From Brachybacterium sp. Z12 (GTDB lineage: Bacteria > Actinomycetota > Actinomycetes > Actinomycetales > Dermabacteraceae): a DNA stretch of 64,000 bases. A model generated the notes under the pieces. That model made no database searches, was not told the origin of the DNA, and was given only the letters and a program-made list of their open reading frames with translations. The stretch's first letter is position 1; each line of letters starts with the position of its first letter. Shown piece after piece: positions 19,445 to 29,813 of the stretch. The stretch lies in the NCBI RefSeq assembly GCF_014400405.1, contig NZ_CP060496.1, positions 1,364,001 to 1,428,000 of the forward strand, given 5' to 3'. Both the position numbers and the translations under genes were made by a program.

Positions 19445-21024
19445 TCAGTTGACGTCTTCGAGGACGTTGGTGAATCGGAACTGGATGGCCGCCAGGACAC
19501 CGGTGAGGATGAACAGGCAGACCGAGACCGCGGAGGCGAAGCCGAAGTCGGCTCCGGAACCGCCGAAGGCGATGCGGTAGACCATCGAGATCAGGATGTC
19601 CGTGGCGCCGCGACCGGAGCCGTCGGGGAACGGACCGCCGCCGGTGAGCAGCTCGATCGCGTTGAAGTTGTTGAAGTTGAAGGCGAAGGAGGAGACCAGC
19701 AGCGGGGCCACGGCCACCAGCAGCAGCGGCAGCACGATCTTCGAGGTGGCCTGCAGGGGCGAGGCGCCATCCATCCGGGCGGCCTCCGTGAGCTCATCGG
19801 GGATCGCCTGCAGGGCGCCGGTGGAGACGATGAACATGTAGGGGAAGCCCATCCACAGGTTCGTCAGCAGCACCGCCACCTGTGCCAGCGTCGGGTCGCC
19901 GAACCAGTTCAGGTTCAAGCCGAGCGTCTGGTTGATCAGGCCGAACTCCTGGTTGTAGAAGTTCGACCAGACCAGCAGGGAGATGAAGCCGGGGATCGCG
20001 TACGGCATGATCAGGATCGAGCGGTAGATCTTCCGTCCCTTGAGCCGCCGATCGTTGAGGATCAGGGCGAGCGCGAAGCCCAGCACGAAGGTCAGCAGCA
20101 CGGAGCCGGCCGCGAACACCAGGTCCACACGAAGGCCGAGAAGAACTGCCCGGCGACGGTGGAGTTGGTGAACAGCCGCTCGTAGTTCGACATGCCCACG
20201 CTCTGCAGCCAGCTCTGGGAGAAGGCCCGCTGACCCTCGGAATCCACGAAGTACTCCTCGTCGCCTATCACGCCGACGGTGTACACCTCACCGGTCGCGG
20301 TGTCCGTGATGGCGTCCGCAGCCTCGTCGTACTGCAGCACCGTGGTTCCCACGAAGGCCTGGTTCACGCCCAGCGGGCGCACGGCGGTGGACTCGTCCAC
20401 CGGTACGGCCAGCTCCATCAGCTCGTTGTAGATGGCGTTGACCTCGCCCGCGTTCAGCACGGTCATCCCGTCGACCTCGGTGACGCGGCCGTCGACGACG
20501 GTGACGTCCCCGGCGGGGACCTCCTCGAGCGCGTTCTCGGCGTCGCCGCTGAGCACGGTGCCGGCATCGGGGTCGACCAGGAAGAGCTCGTAGGGGCCCT
20601 CGGCTGCGGTGCCCGAGGTCGCCACCGCCGCCATGGCGTAGCGCGGGGCATCGGGGCTCTGCTGCACCGAGCTCGCGATGATCGAGCCGACCGCCTGCTC
20701 CTTGGTGCCGCGGGTGCCGTCGCCGTAGTTGGTGAAGGAGTAGCCGACCGTCAGGGCGATCGGCAGGATCAGGAAGACGGCGAGGAAGAACGAGCCCGGG
20801 AACAGGTACTTGCCCGGCACGAAGCGTTTGGTGGAGTAGAGGACGAAGATCCCTGCTGCGGCGAGCAGGAGCACCGTCAGCCACATCCATGACTGCTGGG
20901 AGATCAGAACCGGGGCGATGAACACCGTCAGCGCGAGGGTGATGCCGAGCACCAGGACTCGGGTGACCACGGCCGGGACCGATGTGGACCGCGTCCGGTG
21001 CGCAGGGGCGTGCGTCGAGGTCAT
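19445..21024 (-). CDS. malF: Maltose-type ABC transporter permease (MalF-like), one indel
   Basis: Repaired length 526 residues. The first three helices are followed by a roughly 190-residue extracytoplasmic insertion (about residues 110-290), the P2 domain typical of MalF, which grips the binding protein. A missing base near 20124 then leads into VFAAGSVLLTFVLGFALALI and the EAA loop ELTEAARMDGASPLQATSKI. The presence of a P2-like domain supports maltose/maltodextrin over other sugars. The gene sits between malE and malG with 20 bases to malG. Confidence 0.88.
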
Positions 21025-21086
21025 GAGGCGACTGTGCCTTTCAGGGGATCAGGGCGGAGTGCACGGTGGGCGGGAGGCGAGGACGC

Positions 21087-21130
21087 CGATCGATCGTGCC
21101 CGCCACGAGGGTGGCGGGCACGATCGATCG
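21087..21130 (-). repeat. 20-bp perfect hairpin just after malE
   Basis: A perfect 20-base stem (CGATCGATCGTGCCCGCCAC with its complement) and the loop GAGG lie 11 bases after the malE stop and about 60 before malF. There is no T-run. The same place in the enterobacterial mal operon has REP hairpins that stabilise malE mRNA so that binding protein is made in excess. Confidence 0.8.
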
Positions 21131-21141
21131 ACTCGGGGACG

Positions 21142-22416
21142 TCAGCCGATCGCGGTGGCGATCTCCTCGCCCGCGCCCTCCATGGTCGAGTGCGGGTCAG
21201 CGCCGCCGACGATGTTGGCCTGGGCGATGCCCAGCGGGCCCCAGATCGCGGCCATCGCGGGGATGGCCGGCATCGGATCGGCGGCCTCGGCGGCCTCGGC
21301 GAAGATCACCACGTGTTCGTCCGAGGCGGCGATCTCCTCGCGCAGCTCGAGGTTCACCGGGGGCAGGGGGTTCCCCTCGTACATGGCCTTGGCGACATCC
21401 GGGGAGGAGGCCACATCGGTCATGAACTGCTGGGCGAAGCCGGCGTTGGCCGCGTTGGAGGCGACGTAGAAGGAGTTCACGCCGGCGAACGGCGCGGCAT
21501 CCTCCATGCCCTCGAAGCCGGGGATGGGGAGATGGTGAACTCGAAGCCCGCATCGCGCACGTCGCCCAGGGCCCACGGACCCGAGATCAGGTACGCGGAC
21601 TTGCCCTCGGTGAACAGCGAGATGGAGTTGTCGCCGTTGATCGAGTTCTTCAGCACGCCCTGCTCGCCGAGCTCGGCGATCTTATCCGCCGCGGCGAGGG
21701 AGCCCTCCTCGCCCACACCGAGGTCGGAGGGGTCGAGGCTTCCCTCGGAGTCCTTGCCGAACAGGTAGCCGCCGGCCGAGGTGTAGATGGGCTGCATGTG
21801 GTACGGGTCGCCCTCCTCGCCGATCGGCAGAGAGAGGATGTTCTCGGCGCCGCCGGCCTCCGCCGCGGAGATCAGCTCCTCGAAGGTGGAGGGGGGCGGG
21901 GGCGTCGGTGAGGTCGTGGTTCGCGTAGAGCGCGAGGGTCTCGACCGCGTAGGGCACGCCGTAGGTCTGGCCGTCGTAGGTGACGGCCTCGATGCCGATC
22001 GGCGCGATGGTGTCGCCGACGTCCGAGGGCAGCTGCACCGGGGCGATGGAGCCGTTCTGGACCAGGTTCCCGATCCAGTCGTGGGCGCCCATGGTGACGT
22101 CCGGGCCGTTTCCGGCCTGGTTGGCGGTGATGAAGTTGTTCTGGAGCTCGTCACCGGGGACAACCTCGACGACGACCTCGATGCCGTTCTCCTCGCCCCA
22201 CGCCGTGGCGGAGGGCTCGAGTGCGGGGGCCTTCTCCTCGTCGGCCCAGATCACCAGGCGACCTTCGGAACCTCCGGCGGCGGCACCGCCGCCGTCGGAG
22301 GCGCCTCCACCGGTGTCGCCACCGGAGTCGGAGTCGCCGCCGCCGCAGGCGGCGAGGACGGTCATCGAGGCGGCGAGGCCACCCAGTGCGAGGAAGCTCT
22401 TACGACGGATCTGCAC
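21142..22416 (-). CDS. malE: Maltose/maltodextrin-binding lipoprotein (MalE-like), two indels
   Basis: Repaired length 424 residues. GTG at 22416 follows aaaggag. The signal peptide ends in the lipobox LAAC (Cys24), then a Gly/Asp/Ser linker. Mature protein motifs are GRLVIWADEEKAPALEPSA, YGVPYAVETLALYANHDLT, ENILSLPIGEEGDPYHMQPI and KSAYLISGPWAL, all typical of MalE. Indels lie in the C/G runs 21891-21896 and 21526-21529. It captures sugar outside the membrane and hands it to the permeases. It is the first gene of the operon, divergent from the LacI-type gene. Confidence 0.9.
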
Positions 22417-22476
22417 GTCTTCTCCTTTGAATCGTGGTCGTTCTCGACCGTTGTCAGGTCTGTGCCTGATGGGAGC

Positions 22477-22506
22477 ACCGTAGACCCTTAGGCCATCCGT
22501 GTGCAA
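22477..22506 (-). promoter_or_regulatory. malE promoter
   Basis: On the minus strand, TTGCAC (22506-22501) is followed after 18 bases by TACGGT (22482-22477). The operator palindrome lies immediately upstream of the -35 box and the direct half-site overlaps it, so a LacI-type repressor there would block initiation. Confidence 0.5.
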
Positions 22507-22511
22507 GAATG

Positions 22512-22525
22512 TGCAAGATCTTGCA
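22512..22525. promoter_or_regulatory. LacI/MalR-type operator
   Basis: TGCAAGATCTTGCA is a perfect 14-base palindrome with the CG-less centre AT-rich form used by actinobacterial MalR-like repressors (CTTGCAG / CTGCAAG half-sites). A second half-site, GTGCAAGAA, is repeated at 22501-22509. It lies between the divergent malE and lacI-type starts. The ten-base string AGATCTTGCA recurs inside the regulator gene at 22881-22890. Confidence 0.7.
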
Positions 22526-22576
22526 GATTACGATTGGGCCACGGTGAGGATGCCGGGGGTCCGGAGGGAGAGCGTG

Positions 22577-23595
22577 ATGGCGCGGCTCATCGATATCGCG
22601 AAGGCTGCTGGCGTGAGCGAGGCGACCGTCTCCCGCGTGCTCAACGGGCGCTCCGGCGTGAACGAGGCGACCCGCAGGTCAGTGACGGAAGTGGCGCGCC
22701 GGATGGGGCGCATTGTCGACGCTGGCCAGGTGGAGGACGGGCCGCTGGTCGGCGTGCTCGTCCCCGACCTCGACAACCAGGTCTTCACCTCCTGGGCCGA
22801 GCGGATCGAGGCGGAGCTGTTCGAGCGTGGCGCCTCCACCCTGGTGGCGATGCGGGCGCGGACCGCCGAGCGTGAGCGAGAGATCTTGCAACGCTTTCTG
22901 CGCTGCGGCGTGGTCGGCATCATCGTGGTCTCCGGGCACCACGCCCAGGAGAGCGGCCCCCTGGACCACTACCGCGAGGTGACCGCCGCCGGGATCCCGC
23001 TGGTGCTCGTCAACGGCGTGCAGGAGGAGCTCGACGCGGCCTTCCTCTCGACGGACGACGACCACGCGGTGCGCGCGGTGCTGAGCCACCTCCAGGAGCT
23101 CGGCCACGAGCGCGTGGGTCTGGCCGTGGGCGATGAGCACACCTGGCCGGTGCGCGAGAAGCTCCGCGCCTTCGAGGCGGTCACCGCTGACTGGGCGGAG
23201 GACCCCCAGCCGGTCTCCTTCACCGACTTCTCCTACGCCGGGGCTACGAGGCCGCCCGGGACCTGGTCGCGCGCGGGGTGACTGCGATCGTCTGCGGCTC
23301 CGACGTGATGGCCGCGGGCGCCCTAGAGGGCGTGCGCTCCCTGGGCCTGAGCGTCAGGCGCGACATCTCGGTGGTCGGCTACGACGACGTCTTCTGGGCC
23401 TCGCTGACCAACCCGCCGCTGACCACGGTGCGTCAGGCCGTCGACTCGATCGCCCGAGCGGCCGTGCGCACCGCCCTCAGCGGTGGTGAGGACTCGCGGC
23501 GGCCCGCCCGGACCCAGGTGGTGGTGCGTCCGCAGCTGATCGTGCGCGGCTCCACGGCGGCCGCACCCGGCGGGGCCGCTAGCATGGAGCGGTGA
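22577..23595 (+). CDS. LacI-family transcriptional regulator of the mal operon, one indel
   Basis: Repaired length 339 residues. The N-terminal helix-turn-helix reads IDIAKAAGVSEATVSRVLNG with the hinge VTEVARRMG; the effector domain has VGVLVPDLDNQVFTSWAERI, GIIVVSGHH and SVVGYDDVFWASLTNPPLTT. A G missing from 23240-23243 splits the frame at YAGGYEAARDLVARG. It is divergent from malE and shares the palindromic operator with it, so it most likely represses the operon in the absence of maltodextrin. Its stop overlaps the trpS start. Confidence 0.88.
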
Positions 23596-24669
23596 CCGCA
23601 CCGAACACCACCCGCACCAGCTACGACACCGCCCAGAAGCGCAGCGACGAGATCTGGTCCACGATCGTCTCGGACCCCTCCGGCCTGCGCATGCTCACCG
23701 GCGACCGCCCCACCGGCGCCCTGCACATCGGCCACTACTTCGGCTCCCTGCGCAACCGGGTGCGTCTCCAGGACGCGGGCGTGGAGACCTGGCTGATCGT
23801 CGCGGACTATCAGGTGATCACCGACCGCGAGATCATCGGCGACATCAAGGGGTCTGTGCGCGAGCTGCTGACCGACTACCTGGCCGCCGGGATCGACCCC
23901 GAGCGCTCCACGATCTTCACCCACTCCGCGGTGCCGGCGCTGAACCAGCTGATGTTGCCCTTCCTCTCGCTGGTCACCCAGCCGGAGCTCGAGCGCAATC
24001 CCACCGTGAAGACCGAGCTCGCCGCGGCCGGGAAGTCCGCCATGGGCGGGCTGCTGCTGACCTACCCGGTCCACCAGGCCGCCGACATCCTGTTCTGCCA
24101 CGGCAACCTGGTCCCCGTGGGCCGGGGACCAGCTGCCCCACATCGAGCAGACCAGGGTGATCGCCCGCCGCTTCAACGAGCGCTACGCCGGGGGCGAGGA
24201 GTTCTTCCCCGAGCCCGATGCGCTGCTCTCCGAGGCCCCGACCATTCTGGGCCTGGACGGCGAGCACAAGATGAGCAAGTCCCGCGGCAACACCGTGATG
24301 CTGCGCATGAGCGCCGACGAGACCCTCAAGAAGATCAAGAAGGCCAAGACCGACTCCGACCGGCAGATCACCTTCGACCCCGAGGGCCGCCCGGAGGTCG
24401 CGAACCTGCTGACCATCGCCTCCCAGGCCACGGGGCGCGCACCGGAGGAGATCGCCGAGGAGATCGGTGACCGCGGCGCCGGAACGCTGAAGATCTTCAC
24501 CGCCGAGGCGCTCAACGAGCACCTCGCCCCTCTGCGCGCCCGCCGCGCTGAGCTCGAACAGGATCCGGGCTACCTCTTCCAGGTGCTCCGCGCCGGCAAC
24601 GAGAAGGCCGAAGCGGAGGCCGAGGCGACCCTCGCGAAGGTCCGGGAGTTCATGGGGATGGTCTACTGA
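23592..24669 (+). CDS. trpS: Tryptophan-tRNA ligase, one indel
   Basis: Repaired length 358 residues. Class I motifs: TGDRPTGALHIGHYFGSL (HIGH) near residue 40 and EHKMSKSRGN (KMSKS) near 220. An extra G at 24124-24127 breaks the frame at VPVGRDQLPHIEQTR, the tryptophan-binding strand; deleting it restores a normal enzyme. The longer N-terminal extension and sequence fit the TrpRS type common in actinomycetes. It charges tRNA-Trp and is essential unless a second copy exists, which argues that the indel is an error. The GTG start overlaps the regulator stop. Confidence 0.93.
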
Positions 24670-24699
24670 CCCGCCGCACCCGCCGCACCCGCTGAGCCG

Positions 24700-24737
24700 C
24701 GGAGCCCCGGCGCACCCTGTGGTGCCCCGGGGCTCCG
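24700..24737. terminator. Bidirectional terminator between trpS and the TPM-like gene
   Basis: CGGAGCCCCGG pairs with CCGGGGCTCCG, with an inner GCACC/GGTGC stem and loop CTGT. It lies between two convergent stops. Confidence 0.7.
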
Positions 24738-24772
24738 TGCGTCGGGACGCGCCGGTCCCTGTGCGGCTGGCC

Positions 24773-26247
24773 TCAGAAGCGGCTCGAACTGCCCGCCCCC
24801 GAGAAGCCGCCGCCCCTGAGTAGCCCGAGAAGCTGCCCCCTCCCGAGGAGGAGGAGGGCGCCCGATGGGTCTCCAGCGCGGACCCGGCGGAATCCCGCCA
24901 GGAGTTCAGCCACAGCACGGGGCTCATGGCCCTGAAAGCGTCCGACGTGCCGCTGCGGCGGTCCCACCGCAGCCGGCTCGCCCGCACCGAGCGGTAGACG
25001 GTGCTGTCCTCGACCTCCACCTCACGCAGCAGCATCTGCTCGGTCTCGTCCTCGGCGAGCCGCTCGATGCGGTGCTGCTGGAGCAGCGAGGCGGCGTCCG
25101 AGAGCTCCGCGGTCAGGGAGTCGAGCCGTTCGAGCGCCGCCTCGGGAGTGATCCGGTCCTGTTCGAGCTGCGCCGTGAGCGAGTCCATCTCCTCCGAGGC
25201 GACGCGGCTGACGGCCTCCAGCTGCTCCGCGGCGGCTCGCTCCGGCGCCGACATCTCGGAGCGCTCCTCGAGCACCTCCTCCACGCTCGCCACGGAGTCC
25301 CGCAGCGGGGCCAGCTCGCGCTCCCAGCCCGTGCGCCAGTCCCCGATCCGATGGAGCAGATCGGCGGCGGAGACGATGTCGTCATCGGTGTCATCGAGGA
25401 AGCTCACCGTGGACTCGAAGCTGCGCGCCTGCTGGCGCTGCCAGGAGCTGAGGCCCCAGCTCCAGGGGCGATCCTCCGGCGTGGGCAGCTCCTCGCGCAG
25501 CCGCGTCGCCTCGGCGATCCTCCCGCGGTACTCCAGGTGGTCCCGCAGCACGGCCTGGGCATAGGGCGAGGTCTCGGGAAGGGTGCGCGCGGCGGCGTCG
25601 GTGAGCTCGCGCGCGGCCAGCACGCCCTGATAGCGGGGGAGGGAGTCGTCCACGCGGCGCCGTGCCGCACCGCGCAGGCCGAACAGGGTCAGGGCGGTGC
25701 CGAGCCCGGCCGTGATCCCCACCGCTGCGACCACGAGCGTGAAGGGCTTCTGCCACCAGGGGCGCAGCAGCAGATCCGCGTACTTCTCGGCGCCGGAGAC
25801 GAGCGCCACCTCCCAGTCGCGGTCGCGGGCGTCGTCCTTCATCGCGTCCTGGACGGCGGTGAACTCACCGTCGTCGAGCTTCACGTCCTCTCCGGCGTAG
25901 GTGCCCACGAAGCGGTTGTCCGGGTCCAGGGCGATGATGACGGTGCCATCGGCGAAGAACTGCCCGTCGGGCGAGAGCAGCGAGGTGTCCGTGGTGCGCG
26001 CATGGTCGAGCACCGCGTCGTTCAGCGCCAGGTCATCGCTGGGCGAGGCGCCGTGGTCCGTGACGTCGAGGACCAGCACCACCAGATCGACCTGTGTGCG
26101 GAAGTCGACGCCCGCGAGCTCCTCCTCGAGCTCGTCGCGGTCCACGGAGGCGGTGGTGTCGCGCACGGTCACCGAGCGCGGCGCCTCGGCATGCGCGGCG
26201 CCCGGGGCGAGCAGCGCGGCGGCCAGCAGGGCCAGGACGAGGAGCAT
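24773..26247 (-). CDS. Secreted/membrane TPM-like (DUF5129-type) protein, one indel
   Basis: Repaired length 491 residues from the ATG at 26247. A signal peptide (MLLVLALLAAALLAPGAAHA) is followed by a TPM-like domain (VDLVVLVLDVTDHG, FFADGTVIIALDPDNRFVG), a membrane helix (FTLVVAAVGITAGLGTALTL), and a long helical cytoplasmic part rich in Glu/Arg. The C-terminus is a Gly/Ser tail ending in SGAGSSSRF, the usual end of these proteins, reached after adding a C at 24813-24816. TPM proteins are membrane-linked and of uncertain function. An in-frame GTG at 26430 would add 60 residues without domain features. Confidence 0.7.
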
Positions 26248-26433
26248 CGCCCGGAGCGAACGGGGTGCGAGCGGGGAGCGCGCCGGTGCGGCGGCGGAGG
26301 GGAGGGGCGCATGACTCGACGGTAGAGCGCCGGGTGCCTCGGCGACCTCCGACGATGGTCGGTCGCTCCGAGCAGTTCGAGGGATTCTCGCGGTCGATGT
26401 GATCTTCCTGAGCAGCCGTGCCCACCGCACCGT

Positions 26434-26439
26434 TATGAT
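26434..26439 (+). promoter_or_regulatory. Probable -10 box of cysK
   Basis: TATGAT, one mismatch from consensus, about 60 bases before the cysK ATG. No convincing -35 is visible 16-18 bases upstream, as is common for actinobacterial promoters. Confidence 0.4.
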
Positions 26440-26497
26440 CGGACCAAGGACCCCTTAGTGCTCGCCCCGCGCGGGCCCCGCAACGTCAAGGAGAAGC

Positions 26498-27427
26498 ATG
26501 CCCATCTACGAGAACGTCTCCGAGCTGGTCGGCCGCACCCCGCTGGTGAAGCTGAACCGTCTGGGCGATGACGTGAAGGCCACCGTCGTCGCGAAGCTCG
26601 AGTTCTACAACCCGGCCAACTCCGTCAAGGATCGCATCGGCGTGGCCATGATCGACGCGGCCGAGAAGTCGGGCGAGCTCCAGCCCGGCGGCACCATCGT
26701 CGAGGCCACCAGCGGCAACACCGGCATCGCGCTCGCGATGATCGGCAGCTCCCGCGGCTACAAGGTCATCCTCACGATGCCCGAGTCGATGTCCAAGGAG
26801 CGCCGCATGCTGCTGCGCGCCTACGGTGCCGAGCTGATCCTCACCGAGGCTCCCAAGGGGATGAAGGGCGCGGTCGAGAAGGCCGAGGAGATCGCCGCCG
26901 AGCGCGGTGCGGTCCAGGTCCGTCAGTTCGACAATCCCGCCAACGTCGACATCCACCGTCGCACCACCGCCGAGGAGATCTGGAACGACACCGACGGCAC
27001 TGTCGACGCCGTGGTCGCCGGCATCGGCACCGGCGGCACCATCAGCGGCGTCGGCCAGGTGCTCAAGGAGCGCAAGCCCGAGGTGAAGATCATCGCCGTC
27101 GAGCCCGAGGAGTCCGCGATCCTCAACGGCGGCCAGCCCGGCCCGCACAAGATCCAGGGCCTCGGCGCGAACTTCGTGCCCAGCATCCTGGACCGCGAGA
27201 TCTACGACGAGGTCATCGACATCGACGCGGAGACCTCGATGGAGCGTGCGCGCTCCGTCGCACGCAACGAGGGTCTGCTGGTGGGCATCTCCTCCGGTGC
27301 GGCCATCGAGGCCGCCGTCCGCGTGGGCTCCCGCGAGGAGTTCGCCGGCAAGACCATCGTCGTGGTGGTGCCCTCCTTCGGTGAGCGCTACCTCTCGACC
27401 CCGCTGTTCGCGCAGTACGCGGACTGA
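26498..27427 (+). CDS. cysK: Cysteine synthase A (O-acetylserine sulfhydrylase)
   Basis: 309 residues, intact. The PLP lysine is Lys44 in [23 protein letters not shown] is the substrate loop, GTGGTISG binds the cofactor phosphate, and GISSGAA closes the site. It makes cysteine from O-acetylserine and sulfide. The C-terminus, LFAQYAD, differs from the strongly charged tail of non-partner synthases. The adjacent cysE gene, 14 bases on, makes the substrate. An aaggag site precedes the ATG. Confidence 0.96.
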   Translation: MPIYENVSELVGRTPLVKLNRLGDDVKATVVAKLEFYNPANSVKDRIGVAMIDAAEKSGELQPGGTIVEATSGNTGIALAMIGSSRGYKVILTMPESMSKERRMLLRAYGAELILTEAPKGMKGAVEKAEEIAAERGAVQVRQFDNPANVDIHRRTTAEEIWNDTDGTVDAVVAGIGTGGTISGVGQVLKERKPEVKIIAVEPEESAILNGGQPGPHKIQGLGANFVPSILDREIYDEVIDIDAETSMERARSVARNEGLLVGISSGAAIEAAVRVGSREEFAGKTIVVVVPSFGERYLSTPLFAQYAD

Positions 27428-27441
27428 GCCGGAGTACATCT

Positions 27442-28029
27442 ATGGCGAAGAGCCCGCTGGATCGGGTGATGAGCACCGTCGCGACGGTCCGGGAGGACCT
27501 CGCGGCGGCGCATCGCCGTGACCCCGCAGCGACCGATGACCTGTCGATCCTGCTGACCTCTCCCGGGCTGCATGCGATCTGGACGCACCGGATCGCCCAC
27601 CGCCTGTGGACGCGGGGGCGAAGCTCCCCCGCCCTGGTCCTCGCCCAGGGCGCCCGTTCGCTGACCGGGGTGGAGATCCACCCCGGTGCGACGATCGGGC
27701 GGCGATTCTTCATCGACCACGGCATGGGCGTGGTGGTGGGGGAGACCGCGGAGGTCGGGGACGACGTCATGTTGTACCACGGGGTCACCCTCGGCGGCCG
27801 GTCGATGGAGCGGGTCAAGCGCCATCCCACGGTCGAGGACGGGGTGACGATCGGCGCCGGCGCGCGCGTGCTCGGCCCTGTCGTCATCGGCGAGGAGGCG
27901 CAGATCGGCGCCAACGCCGTGGTCGTCAAGGACGTCCCCGCTCAGGCCACAGCCATCGGCATCCCCGCCGAGGTGCGCAGCGGCGCGGCCCACCCCGAGG
28001 AGCAGATGGACCCCGCGATCTGGATCTGA
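27442..28029 (+). CDS. cysE: Serine O-acetyltransferase
   Basis: 195 residues: the short actinobacterial form with a helical N-terminus and a left-handed beta-helix of hexapeptide repeats ([41 protein letters not shown]). The HG and DH residues of the active site are present. It acetylates serine to O-acetylserine for CysK. The C-terminus ends AIWI; the terminal Ile is the residue that docks into CysK to form the cysteine synthase complex, so the pair can probably assemble. Stop codon lies inside the terminator stem. Confidence 0.95.
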   Translation: MAKSPLDRVMSTVATVREDLAAAHRRDPAATDDLSILLTSPGLHAIWTHRIAHRLWTRGRSSPALVLAQGARSLTGVEIHPGATIGRRFFIDHGMGVVVGETAEVGDDVMLYHGVTLGGRSMERVKRHPTVEDGVTIGAGARVLGPVVIGEEAQIGANAVVVKDVPAQATAIGIPAEVRSGAAHPEEQMDPAIWI

Positions 28030-28049
28030 GCGTCCCGGAGGCCGCTCAG
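28026..28049. terminator. Bidirectional terminator between cysE and the sirtuin gene
   Basis: CTGAGCG and CGCTCAG form a seven-base stem with a ten-base loop. It includes the cysE stop and touches the stop of the convergent sirtuin gene. Confidence 0.55.
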
Positions 28050-28825
28050 GACAGGAACGGATCCAGGAACGAGGTCCCGCCCACCTTGTGGATCGCGCGC
28101 TCCCACGCCGGGAGCACCTCATGGGCGTCCTCGGCGATCACGTGATCGAACAGAGCCCGTGCGGTCTCGGGCGGGGCGATGTCGATGAGCACCGTGGTGG
28201 CGCCGTGCTCGGCCGCCAGCGGAGCCAGCTGAGCGGCGGGGAAGACCGCCCCGCTGGTGCCGACGGCGACGAACAGATCCGCACGCTGAGCCAGCCGCAC
28301 CGCCAGATCGAGCTCGTCCTGCGGGAGCGACTCGTCGAAGAGCACCACGTCCGGGCGGGTCCGGGCACCGCACGCCGGGCAGTCGCCGGGAACCCCGTGG
28401 TCCTCGGCGCGTGAACCGGCCCCGGGCACCAGAGGCAGCTTCCACCGGCAGTCCTCGCCCAGGCACGCGGCCCGCAGCGCGCTGCCGTGCAGCTCCGAGA
28501 CCACCTCGCTGCCCGCGGCCTGATGCAGCCCATCGATGTTCTGCGTGATCACCGGGGCGCCGAGCCGGGAGATCGCCCGATGGCCCGGCGTCGGGCCATG
28601 GTCGAGAGCGATCCGCGCCATGCGGCCCCATACCTTCCACAGCTGGGGCAGCGACTCCGGCAGCAGCTCTGCATGCATCGCCTGCTCGGTCTCCGGCTCG
28701 AGCGCCCAGAGCCCGTCGGGCCCGCGGAACGTGCCCAGACCGGTTCGGGCGCTGATGCCCGAACCGGTGAGGAACACGATCTCCCGGTGCGCGGACCCCG
28801 GGGTGAACCGTGCAGCGGGACTCAC
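28046..28825 (-). CDS. NAD-dependent protein deacylase (sirtuin)
   Basis: 259 residues from GTG 28825. IVFLTGSGISARTGLGTFRG is the NAD-binding loop (with GSGIS where GAGIS is usual); ITQNIDGLHQ and SELHGS carry the catalytic region; the zinc cysteines are in AACLGEDCRW and GDCPACGART; VGTSGAVFPAA closes the NAD site. It removes acyl groups from lysines using NAD; acetyl-CoA synthetase, a classic target, is encoded at 62.4 kb. The start overlaps the stop of the aldo/keto reductase gene (GTGA), so they form an operon. Confidence 0.88.
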   Translation of the reverse strand: MSPAARFTPGSAHREIVFLTGSGISARTGLGTFRGPDGLWALEPETEQAMHAELLPESLPQLWKVWGRMARIALDHGPTPGHRAISRLGAPVITQNIDGLHQAAGSEVVSELHGSALRAACLGEDCRWKLPLVPGAGSRAEDHGVPGDCPACGARTRPDVVLFDESLPQDELDLAVRLAQRADLFVAVGTSGAVFPAAQLAPLAAEHGATTVLIDIAPPETARALFDHVIAEDAHEVLPAWERAIHKVGGTSFLDPFLS

Positions 28826-29670
28826 CACTCCTCGTGCTCCCGGGAATCCCAAGCGGACTCCTCACCGAGATCGAGGGAAGCCAGCAGCGAGCGGTCCTCA
28901 TCATCCAGCGCGATCGACTCGAGGGACGCATTGTCCAGCTGCCGCTGCGGGTTCGTGGACTTGGGGATCACCACGATGTCCTGATCGATCGCCCACCGCA
29001 GCGACACCTGCGACGGGTCCACGCCGTGCTTGCGCGCGACCTTGCGCAGCGCGAACTGCTCTGCCAGACCCTCACGGCCGCCGAGCGGTCCCCAGGCCTG
29101 GGTGACGATACCGTGCTCCCGGTGGAAGGCCACCGCCTCCGGCCGCTGGAGGGCGGGGGAGAGCTGGATCTGGTTCACCTCCGGGGTCACGCCGGTGGCG
29201 TCGATGAGCTCCTGCAGCTGCTCGGGACGGAAGTTGGACACGCCGATGTGCAGCGCCGTTCCCTCCTCCTTGAGGTCGATCAGGGCGCGCCAGGTCTCGA
29301 GCGCGAGCCCGCGGGAGGGATTCGGCCAGTGGATGAGGACCAGCGCGGTGCGCTCGAGGCCCAGTCGGCGCAGCGACCCCAGGAAGCCCTCTCGTGCGGC
29401 CTCACGGCCCTGGTCGCCGCCGGCGATCTTGGTGGTCACCAGCACCTCGTCGGGATCGACGCCGCTGGCGCGCACTCCCTCACCCACGGCGGCCTCGTTC
29501 CCGTACTGCGCCGCGGTGTCGATCAGCCGGTACCCGGAACGGACCGCGGACTCCACCGCACGGGCGCCCTCGACGCCCTTCATGCTGGAGGTGCCGAACC
29601 CGATGAGCGGGAACGTGGTGCCGTCGGCGAGGGTGGTGGTGGTGGGGATGGACAGAGCAGTTCCGGACAT
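28822..29670 (-). CDS. Aldo/keto reductase
   Basis: 282 residues, intact, the size of the 2,5-diketo-D-gluconate reductase type. Catalytic tetrad: Asp51 and Tyr56 in LIDTAAQYGNEAAVG, Lys in VLVTTKIAGG (about 83), His in LVLIHWPNP (about 116). The NADPH site is near VVIPKSTNPQRQLDN. It reduces carbonyl groups in the cytoplasm; substrate is unknown. A ggaggctcc site precedes the ATG. It is co-transcribed with the sirtuin gene. Confidence 0.9.
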   Translation of the reverse strand: MSGTALSIPTTTTLADGTTFPLIGFGTSSMKGVEGARAVESAVRSGYRLIDTAAQYGNEAAVGEGVRASGVDPDEVLVTTKIAGGDQGREAAREGFLGSLRRLGLERTALVLIHWPNPSRGLALETWRALIDLKEEGTALHIGVSNFRPEQLQELIDATGVTPEVNQIQLSPALQRPEAVAFHREHGIVTQAWGPLGGREGLAEQFALRKVARKHGVDPSQVSLRWAIDQDIVVIPKSTNPQRQLDNASLESIALDDEDRSLLASLDLGEESAWDSREHEEW

Positions 29671-29813
29671 CGGAGCCTCCTGGAGACGGTGAAGGGGACG
29701 GTGCCAGCGTAGCCATCCCGGAGGCCCCGGGTGCGCAGCGGGTCGAGGAGTTCCGCTCCGCAGGCGCTCGGTGCTCTGCTAGCGTGCACGCACGCCGACC
29801 CCGGAGGAGTCCC

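Noticed and set aside
26248-26430. GTG 26430 as start of the TPM-like protein
   Set aside because: The extra 61 residues are unstructured and precede a good signal peptide; kept only as an alternative.
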